Source: Phialocephala subalpina (Eukaryota > Ascomycota > Leotiomycetes > Helotiales > Mollisiaceae). Taken from it: DNA of 64,000 bases. Under the pieces are notes generated by a model. The model made no database searches. It saw only the letters and a program-made list of their open reading frames with translations, and was not told the origin of the DNA. Shown one piece after another: positions 1-12,182 of the stretch (its first letter is position 1; every line of letters starts with the position of its first letter). The stretch covers positions 313,647 to 377,646 of the forward strand of contig FJOG01000009.1 of NCBI GenBank assembly GCA_900073065.1. Reading direction: 5' to 3'. The translations under genes and the position numbers were made by a program.

Positions 1-99
1 GGAATGAAAAGCATAATCGAACATGATACAGAGTACAAGTCCAACTCAGACATTCATGATTTTCGTGTGCCATGAACACAGTATTCATTCGTTTCGTTT

Positions 100-2049
100 T
101 CATCCAAACCGTGTCCTCTCCCCCTCCTCAACGCCTAACATTTCATCATAAATAGCCCTCCATTCTAAAGGCCTTGGTAACCTCAACGTCTCCGGCGGTG
201 GCCAATACGCAAAGTGCATTTCTTCCTTCCAAGGCGTACAGCTCATACCCTCAGCTTCTTCCTGTGCGAAAGTCCTCCTCGCATATTCTCTTCTCGCTGG
301 GTATTGCTTTCCTATTGGAAATCCTAGCCTTTTGACTGCTATTAGCGTGAGGTGTTTCTTCGCTTCTCGGTAATGGTTCAGGAGCCAGACTAGACGCCAA
401 CGCGCAGACTCGGGGATCGTTCCGTCAGGCAATCGTCCTTCCTCTTCGAGATTGACGACGAAGGATGCGCGCGTTACCATCCTCGCCTGATTCTTGGTAG
501 GATCTCGGTGTGCTGTTGAGCGGAGGACTAAAAGGGCTTCTTCTCGGATTTGCTTGTTGCGACAAGTCAGCGCGACGTCACAAAGCGGCTTCTCGCTCCC
601 ATCCTGGAAGAGAAAGGTTGGTTGGTCCTTTGGGTAAAGTTGTTCCGTTTTCTTAGCGACGTGTCGAGATAGGGACACTATCTCTTTATAGTATTCGTGA
701 AATTGATCAAAGTCGCATTCATTAATGAAGAATGCTCCCGCTAACCTGATCTCAGCGTTGAGAATGTGGAGACGAAGTAATGCAGCTCCTGATGATATAA
801 GGGGTCCCGGAGATCGTAGAAGCTTGGGGAAGATGGGCTCGAAGGCAGAACACCAGCGGTGGATGTCGGAGATGTACATATCGCGGTCCGGAAACAAGGT
901 TGTGGGGAGGCAACAAGGATCTACGAGCTCGCCGGGGGTATCGGTTGTGAATGTATGGCGAATTTCATCCTTCGCCGCTATGATTCTTGCGTATATCTCT
1001 CCGATTAGATGGTATGTCCTCCTCATAATCAGCTCTTGGTAGACACGCGCTTCTTCTAGATGCAAAAACCGGGCAGGCATATTCTTTATCGTAACTTGGC
1101 CTTCAAGACGCCGTGTCGAGTGCCGGGTAAGAGCATGTTCACCCCAACGGATAGCATGTTGGAGATCTGCTTTTGCGAATTCGTGGAATATGTCGTCTTC
1201 GATAGAAGTTGGGTCTGGTGATTCGATTCCGAGGTTTCGCGATGATTTTGACGAGATCCAGGATTGGAGGAGGGAGTAGCCAGTTTGGGATTGGGTGAAG
1301 GCTGTGTTGGGGGATTGGAGGAAGTTTTCGATACAGTAGACGAGGAGGCAGGCGAGGAGTGCTTTTCGGAGAGAGGAGCTTTTCTTAGGTTCGGGGATGA
1401 TTTGTCTCATGCCAGAGATGGCGTGATTGTAGGATGTGAGGGCGAAGGATCGGTGTTGTTGTGCTAGGACGCGAGTTGATTCTTGGGGGTTGGTGGTGGC
1501 GAGGTATTCGGTTTTGATGGCTTTGTTGAGTGCTCCTACTGCGACTACAGCTCGAAGGACGAATGGTTCTTGGTAGCATGCTTGGAGGATTGTGTAACTC
1601 CAAACTGAAGACCGTAAAAGCCCCGATAACTCGGGGGCAGCTTCTTCTTGATAGGCTTTGAAGTAGGACGCCTCTCGTGGGTCGATGAAATGAAGTGTTT
1701 CCGAAGGACGGACTCGGCTCAGCTGGTCTGTGTTCTGGGGTATGAGGATCCTTTGAGACTTCTGTTGCTTCTGTTTCCATTGACATTGTCTGTTGGCTTT
1801 GAGACACATGTTGCACTTGAAGATCGTCAGAAACAGACCCATGATGTTGATTTAAAAGTGTACTTACTGCGGGGTGTTTCTCGTCACACTTCACCCGTCT
1901 CGTCTTACCTAGATATCATGAAGTCAGACTCGTGATACATGAACACAAAAGGGACTCGCCAACTGAAACTTACATGTCTGGCATCCATTCCGACTCTTTG
2001 GAGCCGAGGCCCTCTTCACCTTGTTCGAACCCGTCTCCGAATGAAGCAT
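100..2049 (-). CDS. Zn2Cys6 (Gal4-type) transcription factor, 3 exons
   Basis: This is a nuclear DNA-binding regulator of the fungal binuclear zinc cluster class, about 610 aa after splicing. Exons on the minus strand are 2049-1974, 1908-1868 and 1815-100, with donors GTAAGT in both introns and acceptors TAG and AAG. The zinc cluster is split over all three exons. Once joined it reads Cys23-x2-Cys26-x6-Cys33-x6-Cys40-x2-Cys43-x6-Cys50, the exact class spacing, which is strong support for the splicing. The long last exon holds the helical fungal regulatory region, with no transmembrane segments. The ATG at 2049 is the first in frame. The target is unknown. The nearest neighbour is Nha1, divergently placed 1.27 kb away, but nothing in the sequence links them. 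Confidence 0.88.
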
Positions 2050-3322
2050 TTTTGCCACGACATCGAGATACACAACAACGCAGTCGTACGACGAAACAAC
2101 ACCACGTGGGGAAAGGCTTGGCTACATTATATATGTTGACAGGAAATAGCAGTCAGACTCTCATCCGCTTGCGCATGCTGACTTCAGCTGTCCTGTCGTC
2201 GACGTCTCGATCTCACTGGCTACCTAGTGAGGAGTCATGAGTGAAGTGGTGAAGTGAAGTGAAGTGCCGTCCGAGTTGGGGGCTGTCGGGCAAATCTAGA
2301 TCCCTTCACACCGCCCGATATTGTGGCTGATATCACGAGCCTGGAAATTATCGACAGGCCGCAACATGGCTGGATGAGGCTTGGCAGAATAATGGATTTA
2401 TCCAATGATACGTCATAATGCAAGGGGGCCCAGTCGATATTTGGTGTTGAGGCGGCGAGGATGAAATTGGAGCAAGCAGAACTGATAAAAATAAAAACGA
2501 AAAAATACAACAAATAGGGGGCGCATGTACTTCGTACACGTACATAAACAATGATAGAGAAGAAACTTCAACTCCTTCCAAATAACCCATCTATTTGTGC
2601 TTTATCGGAAAGAAAAGGCGATATTCAAGGTTGTGCCACTGCATGCACAGTCACCTTAGCTAACCTAGCTTTCCCTGCTGGTTGTTTCTCGTCCCCACGC
2701 ACCAAGACCCGGGCTCGCAGATTCTCTCCACGCTCTGCTGCGCACCCCAATTATCTTCGCTCATCCTCCTCTGCCACGCCTTGGACACTCTTGGCCAGTA
2801 AGAATCCATTTATTATTCGTCTTTGGCTGTCTTGGCTGCGATTTCCTCGCTAGCCATAAGAAAGTGCTAGCCCGCCTGCTAAAAAACCTAACCTCCAGGT
2901 TCCGATTGGGAACGTTCGTCACAACTTCTAAACCTTCCGCACCCCGCCATCACCTATTACCTACGTCAATCAACATTCTTACCTCCTAGAACATTTACAT
3001 CCTCGCTCCGAGGGCTTCCGATTAGAACCTCCGAATCTGCCGAGGACGTTGTGGAGGTTAACAAACATTCTTTAGTTGTTGGGAGCGGCGACTGGGCGCG
3101 ACCAGAGTCTGAATGCTCCGGCATCACGCAATATTGTTAAGGGAATCGACAGACTGGGGAATTGGGCCTTGAAGGAAGGCAACGACCTGCAGACTTCTGC
3201 CGATACCATTTCGAATTCATACGCGGTCGAACGAACGAAATCAACACGACCTCGACAAGCTTCCAACAAGCTTCCAACAAGCTTCCAACAAGCTTCCCAA
3301 GATACACAAGATTGAGCCAAAA
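2050..3322. other. Intergenic/5' region between divergent TF gene and Nha1
   Basis: No convincing gene is seen. It holds short GAAGTG repeats around 2240-2270, pyrimidine-rich tracts before the Nha1 start and an 11-bp tandem repeat at 3256-3299. Small ORFs here (for example 2551-2853 plus) lack recognisable domains. Confidence 0.5.
3256..3299. repeat. 11-bp tandem repeat, 4 units, in the Nha1 leader
   Basis: The unit CAAGCTTCCAA occurs three times exactly, followed by a fourth unit with one change (CAAGCTTCCCA). It ends 23 bp before the Nha1 start codon, so it probably lies in the 5' untranslated leader. Confidence 0.85.
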
Positions 3323-6300
3323 ATGGCGTGGGACCACCTCTCGATCAATCGACCGCATCTGGTCTATATAATCCTTGGCGGCTTCACCTCGTTGTTCATG
3401 CTCTGTTCGTCGTTCATCAAGGAACGACTGTACATTGGTGAAGCGACAGTTGCCACACTCTGCGGAATCATCTTCGGCCCTCATGCCGCGAACCTGATCG
3501 ACCCTGGAACATGGGGAAATACCGATCAAGTCACACTCGAATTCTCACGAATCGTCCTCGTCGTCCAATGTTTCGCGGTCGGAGTCGAATTGCCAAAATA
3601 CTACATGGAGAAACATTGGAGGAGTGTGGTGTTCTTGCTGCTCCCCGTCATGACGTTTGGATGGTTGATAACGAGTCTGTTCATTTGGTGGATGGTTCCT
3701 GCGATCAATTGGCTTCAGGCACTCACTTGCGCCGCTTGTGTCACAGCTACGGATCCTGTCCTGGCCAGTTCCGTTGTGGGAAAAGGAAAGTTTTCTAAGC
3801 GGGTACCAAAACATTTGAGAGATGTCCTGTCTGCTGAGTCTGGGTGCAACGATGGAATGGCATTCCCGTTCATCTATCTGGCCCTGTACCTCATTGACTA
3901 CAGACCAGATGCAGACAAGGTTGCTTTCAATTGGTTCGTCATAACCATTCTATACGAATGTATCTTCGGTGCATTCTACGGCTTCATGATTGGATACATT
4001 GGAAGGCACGGGATCAAGTACGCCGAAAAGCATGATCTTGTCGACAGAGAAAGTTTTCTCGTGTTCTACTTTGTACTAGCCCTCTTCTGTGCTGGGTCTG
4101 GCAGTCTCCTCGGTGTCGATGATCTTCTGGTGGGCTTTGCTGCTGGAGTCGGTTTCTCAAACGACGGTTGGTTCACGCAGAAGACCGAGGAATCGCACGT
4201 GTCCAACGTTATTGATCTGCTCATCAACTTGGCATACTTCGTCTATCTAGGAACAATCATTCCTTGGGAGCAGTACAACAACCACGCCATCGGTTTGACC
4301 GTCTGGAGATTGGTCGTTCTCGCCATCTTTGTCATCCTGTTCCGCCGGATCCCAATCATGATGGCACTCAAACCGATCATTCCAGACGTCAAAACTTGGC
4401 GAGAAGCACTCTTCGCAGGCCACTTCGGTCCAATTGGTGTCGGAGCAATCTTCGTTGCTATCCTCGCCAGAGCCGAATTAGAAACGGGACATACCACCCC
4501 GCTCGCCTCATATCCAGACCCGGGCGCCGAGAATTGGGAACTTGTTACTGTCATCTGGCCAATCACCACCTTCCTGGTCATCTCTTCGATCCTTGTCCAC
4601 GGCTCATCCATCGCAGTCTTCACTCTCGGAAAGCACATCAACACACTTAACCTTACCATGTCGTACACAACCGATGTCGATGGACCAGGCTGGTTGAACA
4701 GACTTCCTCGTATATCGTCCACTTCAAGATCACAAGCAAAGTCCTTTACTTCCGAGACTGATGGTGATGAGTTGAAGATGGAAGGTTTGCCTCCAGGAGC
4801 GCTACCACCAACAGGCATCCCTCGGGAGTTCTTACGTCGACAGAAAGAGGAAGACAGTGGCAGTGCACCTGGAAGTCGAGCATCTTCTCTCATCCCACGA
4901 CACCGTCGCAAGAAGAGATGGGACGATGGTCGTGGTCCCGGTGGACCTATCAGTCAATCTGCCATCTATCCTCAACGCAGAAGCCAGAGCGAGCAAACGT
5001 CTGATACATTGACACCTGGTGAAAACTCCCCTGAGGGTTCACCGATGGTTGAGAAGGATGATGAAGACGAAAGAAAGCAGGGAGAACTCGGTGAGGTTCA
5101 GGACGATCCTGAAATGCACGAGATCATGCACCGACATTCTGGGGAAGAGAAGCGGGACCAACATTGCTCCGATGCCGAGCGGCATCCAGAAGAGACTCAC
5201 GTTTACGACGAGGGCGGCGATATTATTGTCGAGGATGCAGACGGCGAGGTTCTTAGTACGAAGATCTCCTCGCATGCCAAAGAGAGAAGAGAGTCACTGG
5301 CAAAAGCTGAGAAGGAAGTCAAGGATGATCTCGAGCACCCCATGCATGCATACAAGAATTTGAGAAAGAAGCTTGGTGTGTGGAGGCATAAGGATGAGCC
5401 CGTGGGTGATAATGGGGAGAAGGGGAAGCAGGCTCATAGGAAGAGAGGTCCTGCGTTGGCTTATCAATTTGGAAATACCGTAAGCACTTACCCTCCTACT
5501 CAATGTCTGGATGCAAGCTAATCATTGAGTAGATCATCGTCGAAGACGAGGATGGCGAAGTAGTCAAGACCTACGAGCTCCCTTCCGGAAAAGCCAACAA
5601 ATCCTCAGACCCTAGCAAAGAAGGCGAATCTTCCACCAACCCCGTCCGCCAAGGCATGACCCGAATGTCGACCTGGACTGGACTTGGCCCCAAGAAAGAC
5701 GCCTCTGATCCAAAGTCCCCCAAACCCGAAACTGAATCCTCAAACAAACCAATCTTCAACTGGGGCTTCGGCGGAAAGAACACTAGCAAAGAAGAAGGAA
5801 CACCAAAACACAACGACGCAGAAGATGACCGCCATATCAGATTCATGATCGGTGGTGCCGGACGCAGACTTACCAAAGAAGACTTTCTGAAAGAGATTCA
5901 GAGCTTAGATCCGAAAGCTAGATGCGAAGTCATAGCCGAGTCTGACGCCCCTCCTGCGATGAAAGATCTAGCAAAAAAAGATGCGAGTGAAGACAGCCCT
6001 GGCAGTTCTAGATTATTCGGAGCTACAGGCGTGGAGAGAGCATCTGGGAGGAGGACGGCAAAGGCTGTTGGTGCGAAGATGGCGAGGGATAGGGGGGCGA
6101 GAGTTGATGATCATGAGGAGAGAGGGCAAGTGAGTGATAGTGAAGATGATGGTGAGGAGAGGGTTGTTCAGAGACCGAAGAAAGTGCATGCTTCCCCAGC
6201 CTCAAACAACGCAAAGATGCGCGCCACATCGCATGCGGATCATCCTTCCAACGACGTTCCAGAATCCGAAGCCGAGCGAAGACGCAGAGTGCAAGCTCTT

Positions 6301-6555
6301 AAAGGAGTTGACGAAGTTACCCCTGCCCAACTCAGTCGTGGGAGATCATCCTCGAGATTTGATGATGACGGTAACGGAAGTGGTGGAGATGGAGCTGTTG
6401 AAGAGTCAGCAGCGGAAAGGAGAAGGAGAGAGGCTGCGTTGGGTGGTGGAGGAGGGGAGGATAGCGACGATGACGATACGCCGAGGGTGCCGCCGCCGGT
6501 GGCGAAGAGTAGGGGGATCAGATTTGCGCAGAGTCCTGTTAGGGGGAAGAAGTGA
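3323..6555 (+). CDS. nha1: Plasma-membrane Na+(K+)/H+ antiporter, Nha1/Sod2 type
   Basis: It exports Na+ and K+ in exchange for protons at the plasma membrane, setting salt tolerance and pH balance. Two exons, 3323-5479 and 5533-6555 (donor GTAAGC, acceptor TAG, phase 0), give about 1059 aa, the usual length for filamentous fungi. Residues 1-440 form the multi-pass CPA1-type core. The conserved TDP motif (Asp144) and the ND pair (Asn176-Asp177, ESGCNDG), the ion-binding carboxylate region of the family, are both present. After the core comes a long hydrophilic acidic and basic tail rich in Ser, Asp and Glu, typical of the Nha1 regulatory C-terminus. ATG 3323 opens directly into the first membrane segment. 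Without the intron the protein would stop at 5521 and lose the last third. Confidence 0.93.
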
Positions 6556-8507
6556 TGGGCTCGATGAACATCTGGAGAGGTTTTGGCTGAACTGCTTGCT
6601 TGGGACAGGGGAAGAGGTGATCCTAATTTGCGATGAGGGTTTGGTTTGCTTGAGTTGGATACCTAGATTGCTGTAATGTCAAGTCGTGGTTGACTGGACA
6701 TGGCTTTTTTGCATTGCCATATGAGCGATTTGAAGTTGATATTATGATATGTAGCTAATGATCTCTTTGCAAAGGCTTCGCCAACGTTATTTCATGTCTT
6801 TCTGGAGTTTGATTCCCGTCTCGACGTCATAGGATTGTCTGCTCTCACTTTTGATTGCCAAGTGGCATGAACCCCCCGAGTAGCGACACACATTCTCAGC
6901 TTCAAGATATGCCTGGCAGTGTCATACATTCACCTCGGGTCTAATATCTCACCTCAGGGCAGACGTTCCTCGATTGATCAAGGTCTGTCCTACAGACTAT
7001 ATATATGGCAGCACAACCTCTCCATCCTCTCGCCAGCATTGATTGGACGTGCATATCCAGCGCCGACTCCGAAGAAGGTATCTTTCTGCCATAGCAATCT
7101 ACGATCCTACGACCCTCCTAGCCCTTGGCCGTCCTCCTACGCTGCTACCGACGACGATTTCGGCTCCGTTGACTCTCCTTCGCTTCTGGTGTGTTCTTCC
7201 GCTTTGATGTTCATGAGAGCTCCGCTGGCTCCTCTCCTCGGGGTGTATCAGCAGGTCATCTATGCAAGGAGCGGGCGGTTCTTGCATGGCTCACCGGCTC
7301 CTCTCCGTCCCGCTGTGTACCGCCTACTCCCGCCGTGGGAGACTTCTTTACTGCTGCTTACGGAAGTACCGCAACTGCGAATGTTGAAGATATATCTAGA
7401 ACCAAAACCGGTGTCTTGATCACCCGACTTCCCTCTTGGGTGTTCTCATAAATGTCCTTGAATTGGCTTGCTGGTGTCGGATCGGGGAGGCGTGGGTTTA
7501 AACGCGGATGGAGGGGGGAAGGGACAGGAGAGTGCAAGGGGCTGTTAATGTTGATGTTCCTGTTGGTGTTGATTTCCGAGCTGCGAAAGTGAGCTCGCAA
7601 GTACAAAATGTCCCAGCCAGTGCTGGACATCAATTTCGAGCTCAATTCTAGAACAGACAATTTATAACGTTCGTTGTCCATCTCGCGCTTCATAACTACC
7701 ACTCAGCGTTTTCTGGTATTTCTTTCTTTCGGCTCCACCACTGAGGTTAAGCATCAAGATCAGAGCAGTGACCACTACGGAGAGTCCTGCGACGAGCTTT
7801 CGGGCATTCCAGATTCGTAGGCTTCTAAGCTTGCCCGGCACAGCTTATGATGAAATGGGGAGCTTCCAATGTGATCCAAAGTCTGCCCGCTTACTTTGAA
7901 GCTCGTAAGCCTTGATTGATCCAGCGATTGTTTGAACATTGTAAATGATCGTTCCCGATCCAACAAATGCTGCGTCGTCAAAGGCTTGTTCAATTATTCC
8001 AAGTGTTCGAGCGCTGTTTTTATCATTGCTGTTCAAGTGGCTGTTCAATTATATTTCATCTAACTGCCTCGCGTACCAATTCGATTCTGAAGTTCTTGAA
8101 GGGGTGAGGGTATTTGGCCCCCACCTTCAAGGCCTTACCTCACCTCACCGAGATACCAAACCCAAACCAAGATTCGCGTTATTAGATGCAAGTGCGACCT
8201 CACCGAACTCCCTGCAGAGGTTTTAGTAGATACTTCACATCCCACATCTGATTTGCAAGTGCAGGGAAGCTTTGGTTCGGTGTGGCGCGCGGCTACTTCG
8301 CCGTTCCGCTGCAGGATTCGAGGCTGAGTCGATGCCTAGCGGGGAGCCTCACCACCTCACTCAACTAACATATCAGACTGCATGATATATCTCCATCACG
8401 CTCATATCAGTATCACAGTCATCGCTCTACATTTCAAATTCTGGCTATCTTCGATTGAACATCCAGCATCAATTCTTCACGCTCCATCGTAAGCACAGGT
8501 CATCACC
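6556..8507. other. Intergenic region with unassigned ORF
   Basis: Nearly 2 kb without a gene I can support. A 166-codon open frame at 6919-7419 (plus) is Pro/Leu/Ser-rich and has no recognised domain; I regard it as doubtful. An imperfect inverted repeat lies at about 8095-8132 (CTTGAAGGGG against CCACCTTCAAG). Confidence 0.4.
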
Positions 8508-9757
8508 ATGGGCTATACACACTACTGGGACATCCTCGACGCTCAAAGGTATGCCGAACACTTTGACAAACTAGTCGAAGATACAAACCTCATCATCGAA
8601 CTAGCCGACCTCCCGCTTCACGGGTGGGAGGAAGGAGCGACCAGCATCGCGAAACCAGACCATGGATTTGGAGATGGTGGAAATCTTGTTGGTAAGGAGC
8701 TTGGAATTGGTGGTATATCCGGAAGTGTATTAGGGGAGGTGAAAGGGGATGTTAGAATGGCTGGGAGCGCCAATGAGAAAGAGTGTGAGGGTGGTGTTGA
8801 GGCAGAGGAGAAGAAAGATACAGCAAATCACGTAGAGCTCGTCTCCGGCGAGGACTTACCTCCAAAATCTCATGCAAGCAAGAACGTCAAGACATCAATC
8901 ACCGCCACAGAGCCCCGCTCGGACCTTCACGGCACCCCTTACGCCTCCCTCGAGCACGGCATCTTCCTCAACGGCCAAGGATCCGACGGCCATGAAACAT
9001 TCATCCTTCCTGTACCAAAGAATCTAATGGATGAAGATTACAGCTGGCGACTTGGAGCAGGTCCGGGAGGTTTCTGTAAGACTGCTAGGAAGCCGTATGA
9101 TTTGGTTGTTTGTGTTGTGTTGATGAGGGCTAGGATGTTGATGGGTGAGGAGGGGTTCAGTTTCAGGTACTTTCGTTCATTTCCTTTTCTCACCCTTTTC
9201 CTTTTTGGGCATATAGCTGTTTGAATGTAAGGAGTCATAGAAACTGACATCACCTAGCTCCGACGGAATCTGGAATTTCGACAAAGAATGGATCGCAGCC
9301 CGACAATTCTACTCTCAGTTATGGCCCGAAGATGAGCTGGTAGCAGAGAGGATGGGAATGGAAGAATGGTCCGAAGAACAGATTCAAGAAATGGAGTCGA
9401 AATATGGACCAGGCGTGGATGAGAGATGGGTAGGCGCTATGTTTATGAAGGAGGTGCTGGGGCCGGTGCAGGCGAGTATGTATAAATCCCGTCGCCCGGT
9501 ATCTACCATTGTGTTAGGAGCCGAGCTCTTCGAGAGCTCGGCTCCTCGACTCCTAAGCATCCTTTGAAACAGCATGCTAACTTCTTATAGTGTTCAATGC
9601 GATGATGAGTGGGGAGGGAGTGAGTGAGGAGCAGTTGGAGTGGTTGAAGGGGCCGTTGCCGGCAATGAATCCTAACCGGGTGCTAAAGGAGGGGGAGAAA
9701 GAGGGAGAGGAGCAGGAGGAGGGACCGGAGGGGTATGTGAGGTGGGCCCGGGATTAG
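8508..9757 (+). CDS. Conserved uncharacterised 'MGYTHYW' protein, 3 exons
   Basis: The function is unknown. Exons 8508-9166, 9258-9475 and 9591-9757 give 347 aa (donors GTACTT and GTATGT, acceptors TAG). The protein begins MGYTHYW, a start shared by a group of uncharacterised proteins in fungi and bacteria. A low-complexity Gly/Glu-rich insert (about residues 55-125) is followed by a conserved-looking core with FCKTARKPYD near 190 and SDGIWNFDKEW spanning exon junction 1. The C-terminus is Glu/Gly-rich. There is no signal peptide or membrane segment. The gene ends 17 bp from the end of the HET gene (tail-to-tail). Its second intron (115 nt) carries a perfect 13-bp-arm hairpin, listed separately. 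Confidence 0.8.
9514..9556. repeat. Intronic perfect hairpin with TTAGGAG/CTCCTAA flanks
   Basis: Within intron 2 of the GYTHYW gene, arms GGAGCCGAGCTCT (9517-9529) and AGAGCTCGGCTCC (9533-9545) are perfectly complementary around a TCG loop. An outer pair TTAGGAG (9514-9520) and CTCCTAA (9550-9556) extends the symmetry. Confidence 0.9.
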
Positions 9758-9774
9758 TGTGACTTGGATATTGG

Positions 9775-11454
9775 CTACCATAAAGCTATGAGCTTGGTCT
9801 TGGGTCTAGCTAGTAGCCATCTCGAAAATGGAATCGAACAACTCATCGTATTGACTCTGAACATCTTCTCCTCTTTCTCTTCGTAGCACATCAAGATCGT
9901 CACGACTGGCTCAACTTCCTTGTCTCCCCTTTCTGCATGCACGACGAAGAACTTCAACTCATCGCACTGTTCTTCCCTCCACTTCTTATCGAAATTGATC
10001 GTCCCATATACCACCGACTCGTCATATGTAGATGAAACCTTGAAGTCCCCAGAACTTGCCTCTGGATCTGCAGAGTCAGTAGCTGATGACCGACCAACCC
10101 TCAACACCGCAGTACTAGCTTCAAAAACAATATTCGCACTATGCGCATACTCGCCCCAACTCCTCGGCAGCAAAATCTCACTCCTAAAGCTTGCCCACGG
10201 TCCATTAGCCCTCTCATGCGTCAATCGTATCAAATCACTAGTGTACCAATACCCCCCTTGCCCACCTCCTCTATCTCCCCCCTCTTTCTCTTTTCGAACA
10301 TGCTCATAACTCACTTCCTGCTGCCATCCCACCCAACTCCAACTCGGAAATTCCGGACGTCGTAAAGAAGGTTGATGGGATTTGACGGACCAGCAGAATG
10401 CGAAGTCGAAAGCAGCGACGGGAAGACCGTAGGTGAATGTGTTACTTTTTTGGTTGAGGGTTGCGAAGAGGCCGAGGATGCCGGAGAAGGCTTTTAGGGC
10501 GTCGGATTGGAAGCTTAGATTTCGTGTTGAATATTGCTCGACTAATTTTGTGTATTTTTCGAGCTCAGAGTTGGGATTTAGAGTCGCAGTTTCTGGTTGA
10601 GACTGAGGTCGAGGATCGGCGGATTCGGAACCAGGTTGAGAGGATGAGGGGAAGAGGGAAGAGTTGCAGCGGAAGAAGGTGGTGTTTTCAGTGAAGATGA
10701 GCATTCGTGTTGAGAGGACCTTTTCTTGGAATGTCCAGCCGCGAGTATCCCACTTGCATCCGCTCATCTCGCGTTCAAACTCCTCTTCCGCGTCCAGATT
10801 CTTACTTCCCTCATGCTCGTCGCTCCTTTGGCCCAAATATTTAGCGAGAGAAAGTCCAGCATCAGCGTCCTCTCCCGCGGCCGCAATGATTGTCAACACC
10901 GCCCCACCATAGATTCTCCCCATACGACCAATTTGCCACATCTTGTCACGAGGGCTGTCTTGAACGATGCATAAGGTATCGACCCAAAGGTATCGTTCTC
11001 CTAAGTCTCGACAGAGGACGATGGCATCGAGAACTGTTTTTGAGATCTGGTTACCGAGACCTTCGTCGCTGAGTGCAAGCGCACCTTGAGTCTTAAGTCT
11101 GGCCAGAGAGCTTTGGAGTAGATGGAGCTGCTTTGTTTGTCCCCATACCTGCAGTGAATATCAGCTTATGTTCAAGTGGCACGGGAAGAGTGAGTTCCGG
11201 TCCCCGGTCAAAAAGATAGTAGGAATTGAAGGTGGTTGAGGAGAACACCATACATAGCTGAGCGCAACATATCTCTCTTCCTTCTTCGCCTCAACCACAC
11301 ACATATCGACCACATCAATGACTCTTATCCTACTCACAGCACTGCTTGTCAGCGGTCCATCAAGTGGTTTATGTCCACACGTGACGCGATGGTTCGTCTC
11401 GCAAACCGAGAGGAAGGAGCGAAGCAGAGGGATGTTGTACTTTGTCGCTGCCAT
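9775..11454 (-). CDS. HET-domain (heterokaryon incompatibility) protein
   Basis: Members of this family control non-self recognition and incompatibility-type cell death in filamentous ascomycetes. Exons 11454-11254 and 11148-9775 (donor GTATGG, acceptor CAG, phase 0) give 524 aa. The three HET blocks are visible: IRVIDV followed by YVALSYVWG, rebuilt exactly across the splice; GERYLWVDTLCIVQD near residues 109-123; and RGWTFQEKVLS further on. The C-terminal half is variable and has no repeat or other domain, so this is a HET-only architecture. I start at 11454 (MAATKY), since the 32 codons upstream are low-complexity. It is tail-to-tail with the GYTHYW gene. Which specificity it controls cannot be told from sequence. 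Confidence 0.9.
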
Positions 11455-12182
11455 AGCTTGGTAAGGAGAGAATGGGAGAGGGACGGATAGAGAACTGAGG
11501 AGATGGGGATAGATGGAAAGTTGAAGTTGAGAGAAGTAGTGGCGGTGCAAAGTCTAGTGGATGATCGTGGCTCGGTGAGAGAGCTTGGAGGTGGGGGCTG
11601 AAAATAAACATTACGAGGACAAACATTGCGACAAAAAATGTAACGTTGTTCTAGAAATATGATAATTTTAGAACACACGCAGTGTCAATTTTATTGCTAG
11701 ACTTCGAACTTGAGCTGGACGTCCGTCTATAGACGGGAGAATTTGAAATCGAAGATGTCGCTCATTACTCCAGACATAGAGGACCCAGGGAATGTCCAAC
11801 GCAGCAGGAGTGAGGATGAAAAGTTGAATGTTCAAAATTTGAAGGTACATTCTGAAGGCGAGAGTCTGTGGCCCAGACTGGGACATTAATGCCAGCAGCC
11901 GCGAGACCTGGAGAGTTTCGTTGCGCCGCGGACAATGATGCCACTCGGCAGTCTAATGTAAGATTACCATCTGCTTTCTGAGAATGTGACTCGGAGCATT
12001 AGTCCAGAGTAAAAATTAGAAAGTCCCAAGTCATGTGGGACAATCATAAAAGCAACGCCAGTTCATATGCTATGTACCATTTCTACCACTATGGCCACCA
12101 ATGTTCCCTGTAAAGCCATGCAATGCAATCAACCAAACCAATGCTCAATGTCCCAACCATGCACCGTCATTATATCACTTCG
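11455..12182. other. Intergenic region between HET 5' end and Elg1 3' end
   Basis: About 0.7 kb, the HET promoter plus the Elg1 3' flank. I see no gene, RNA or repeat in it. Confidence 0.5.

Noticed and set aside
5521..5521. Nha1 ending at the first stop codon after 5479
   Set aside because: A clear intron at 5480-5532 links to a further 340 codons typical of the family tail.
6919..7419. 166-codon ORF as a gene
   Set aside because: Biased Pro/Leu/Ser content, no domain, and competing ORFs in other frames.
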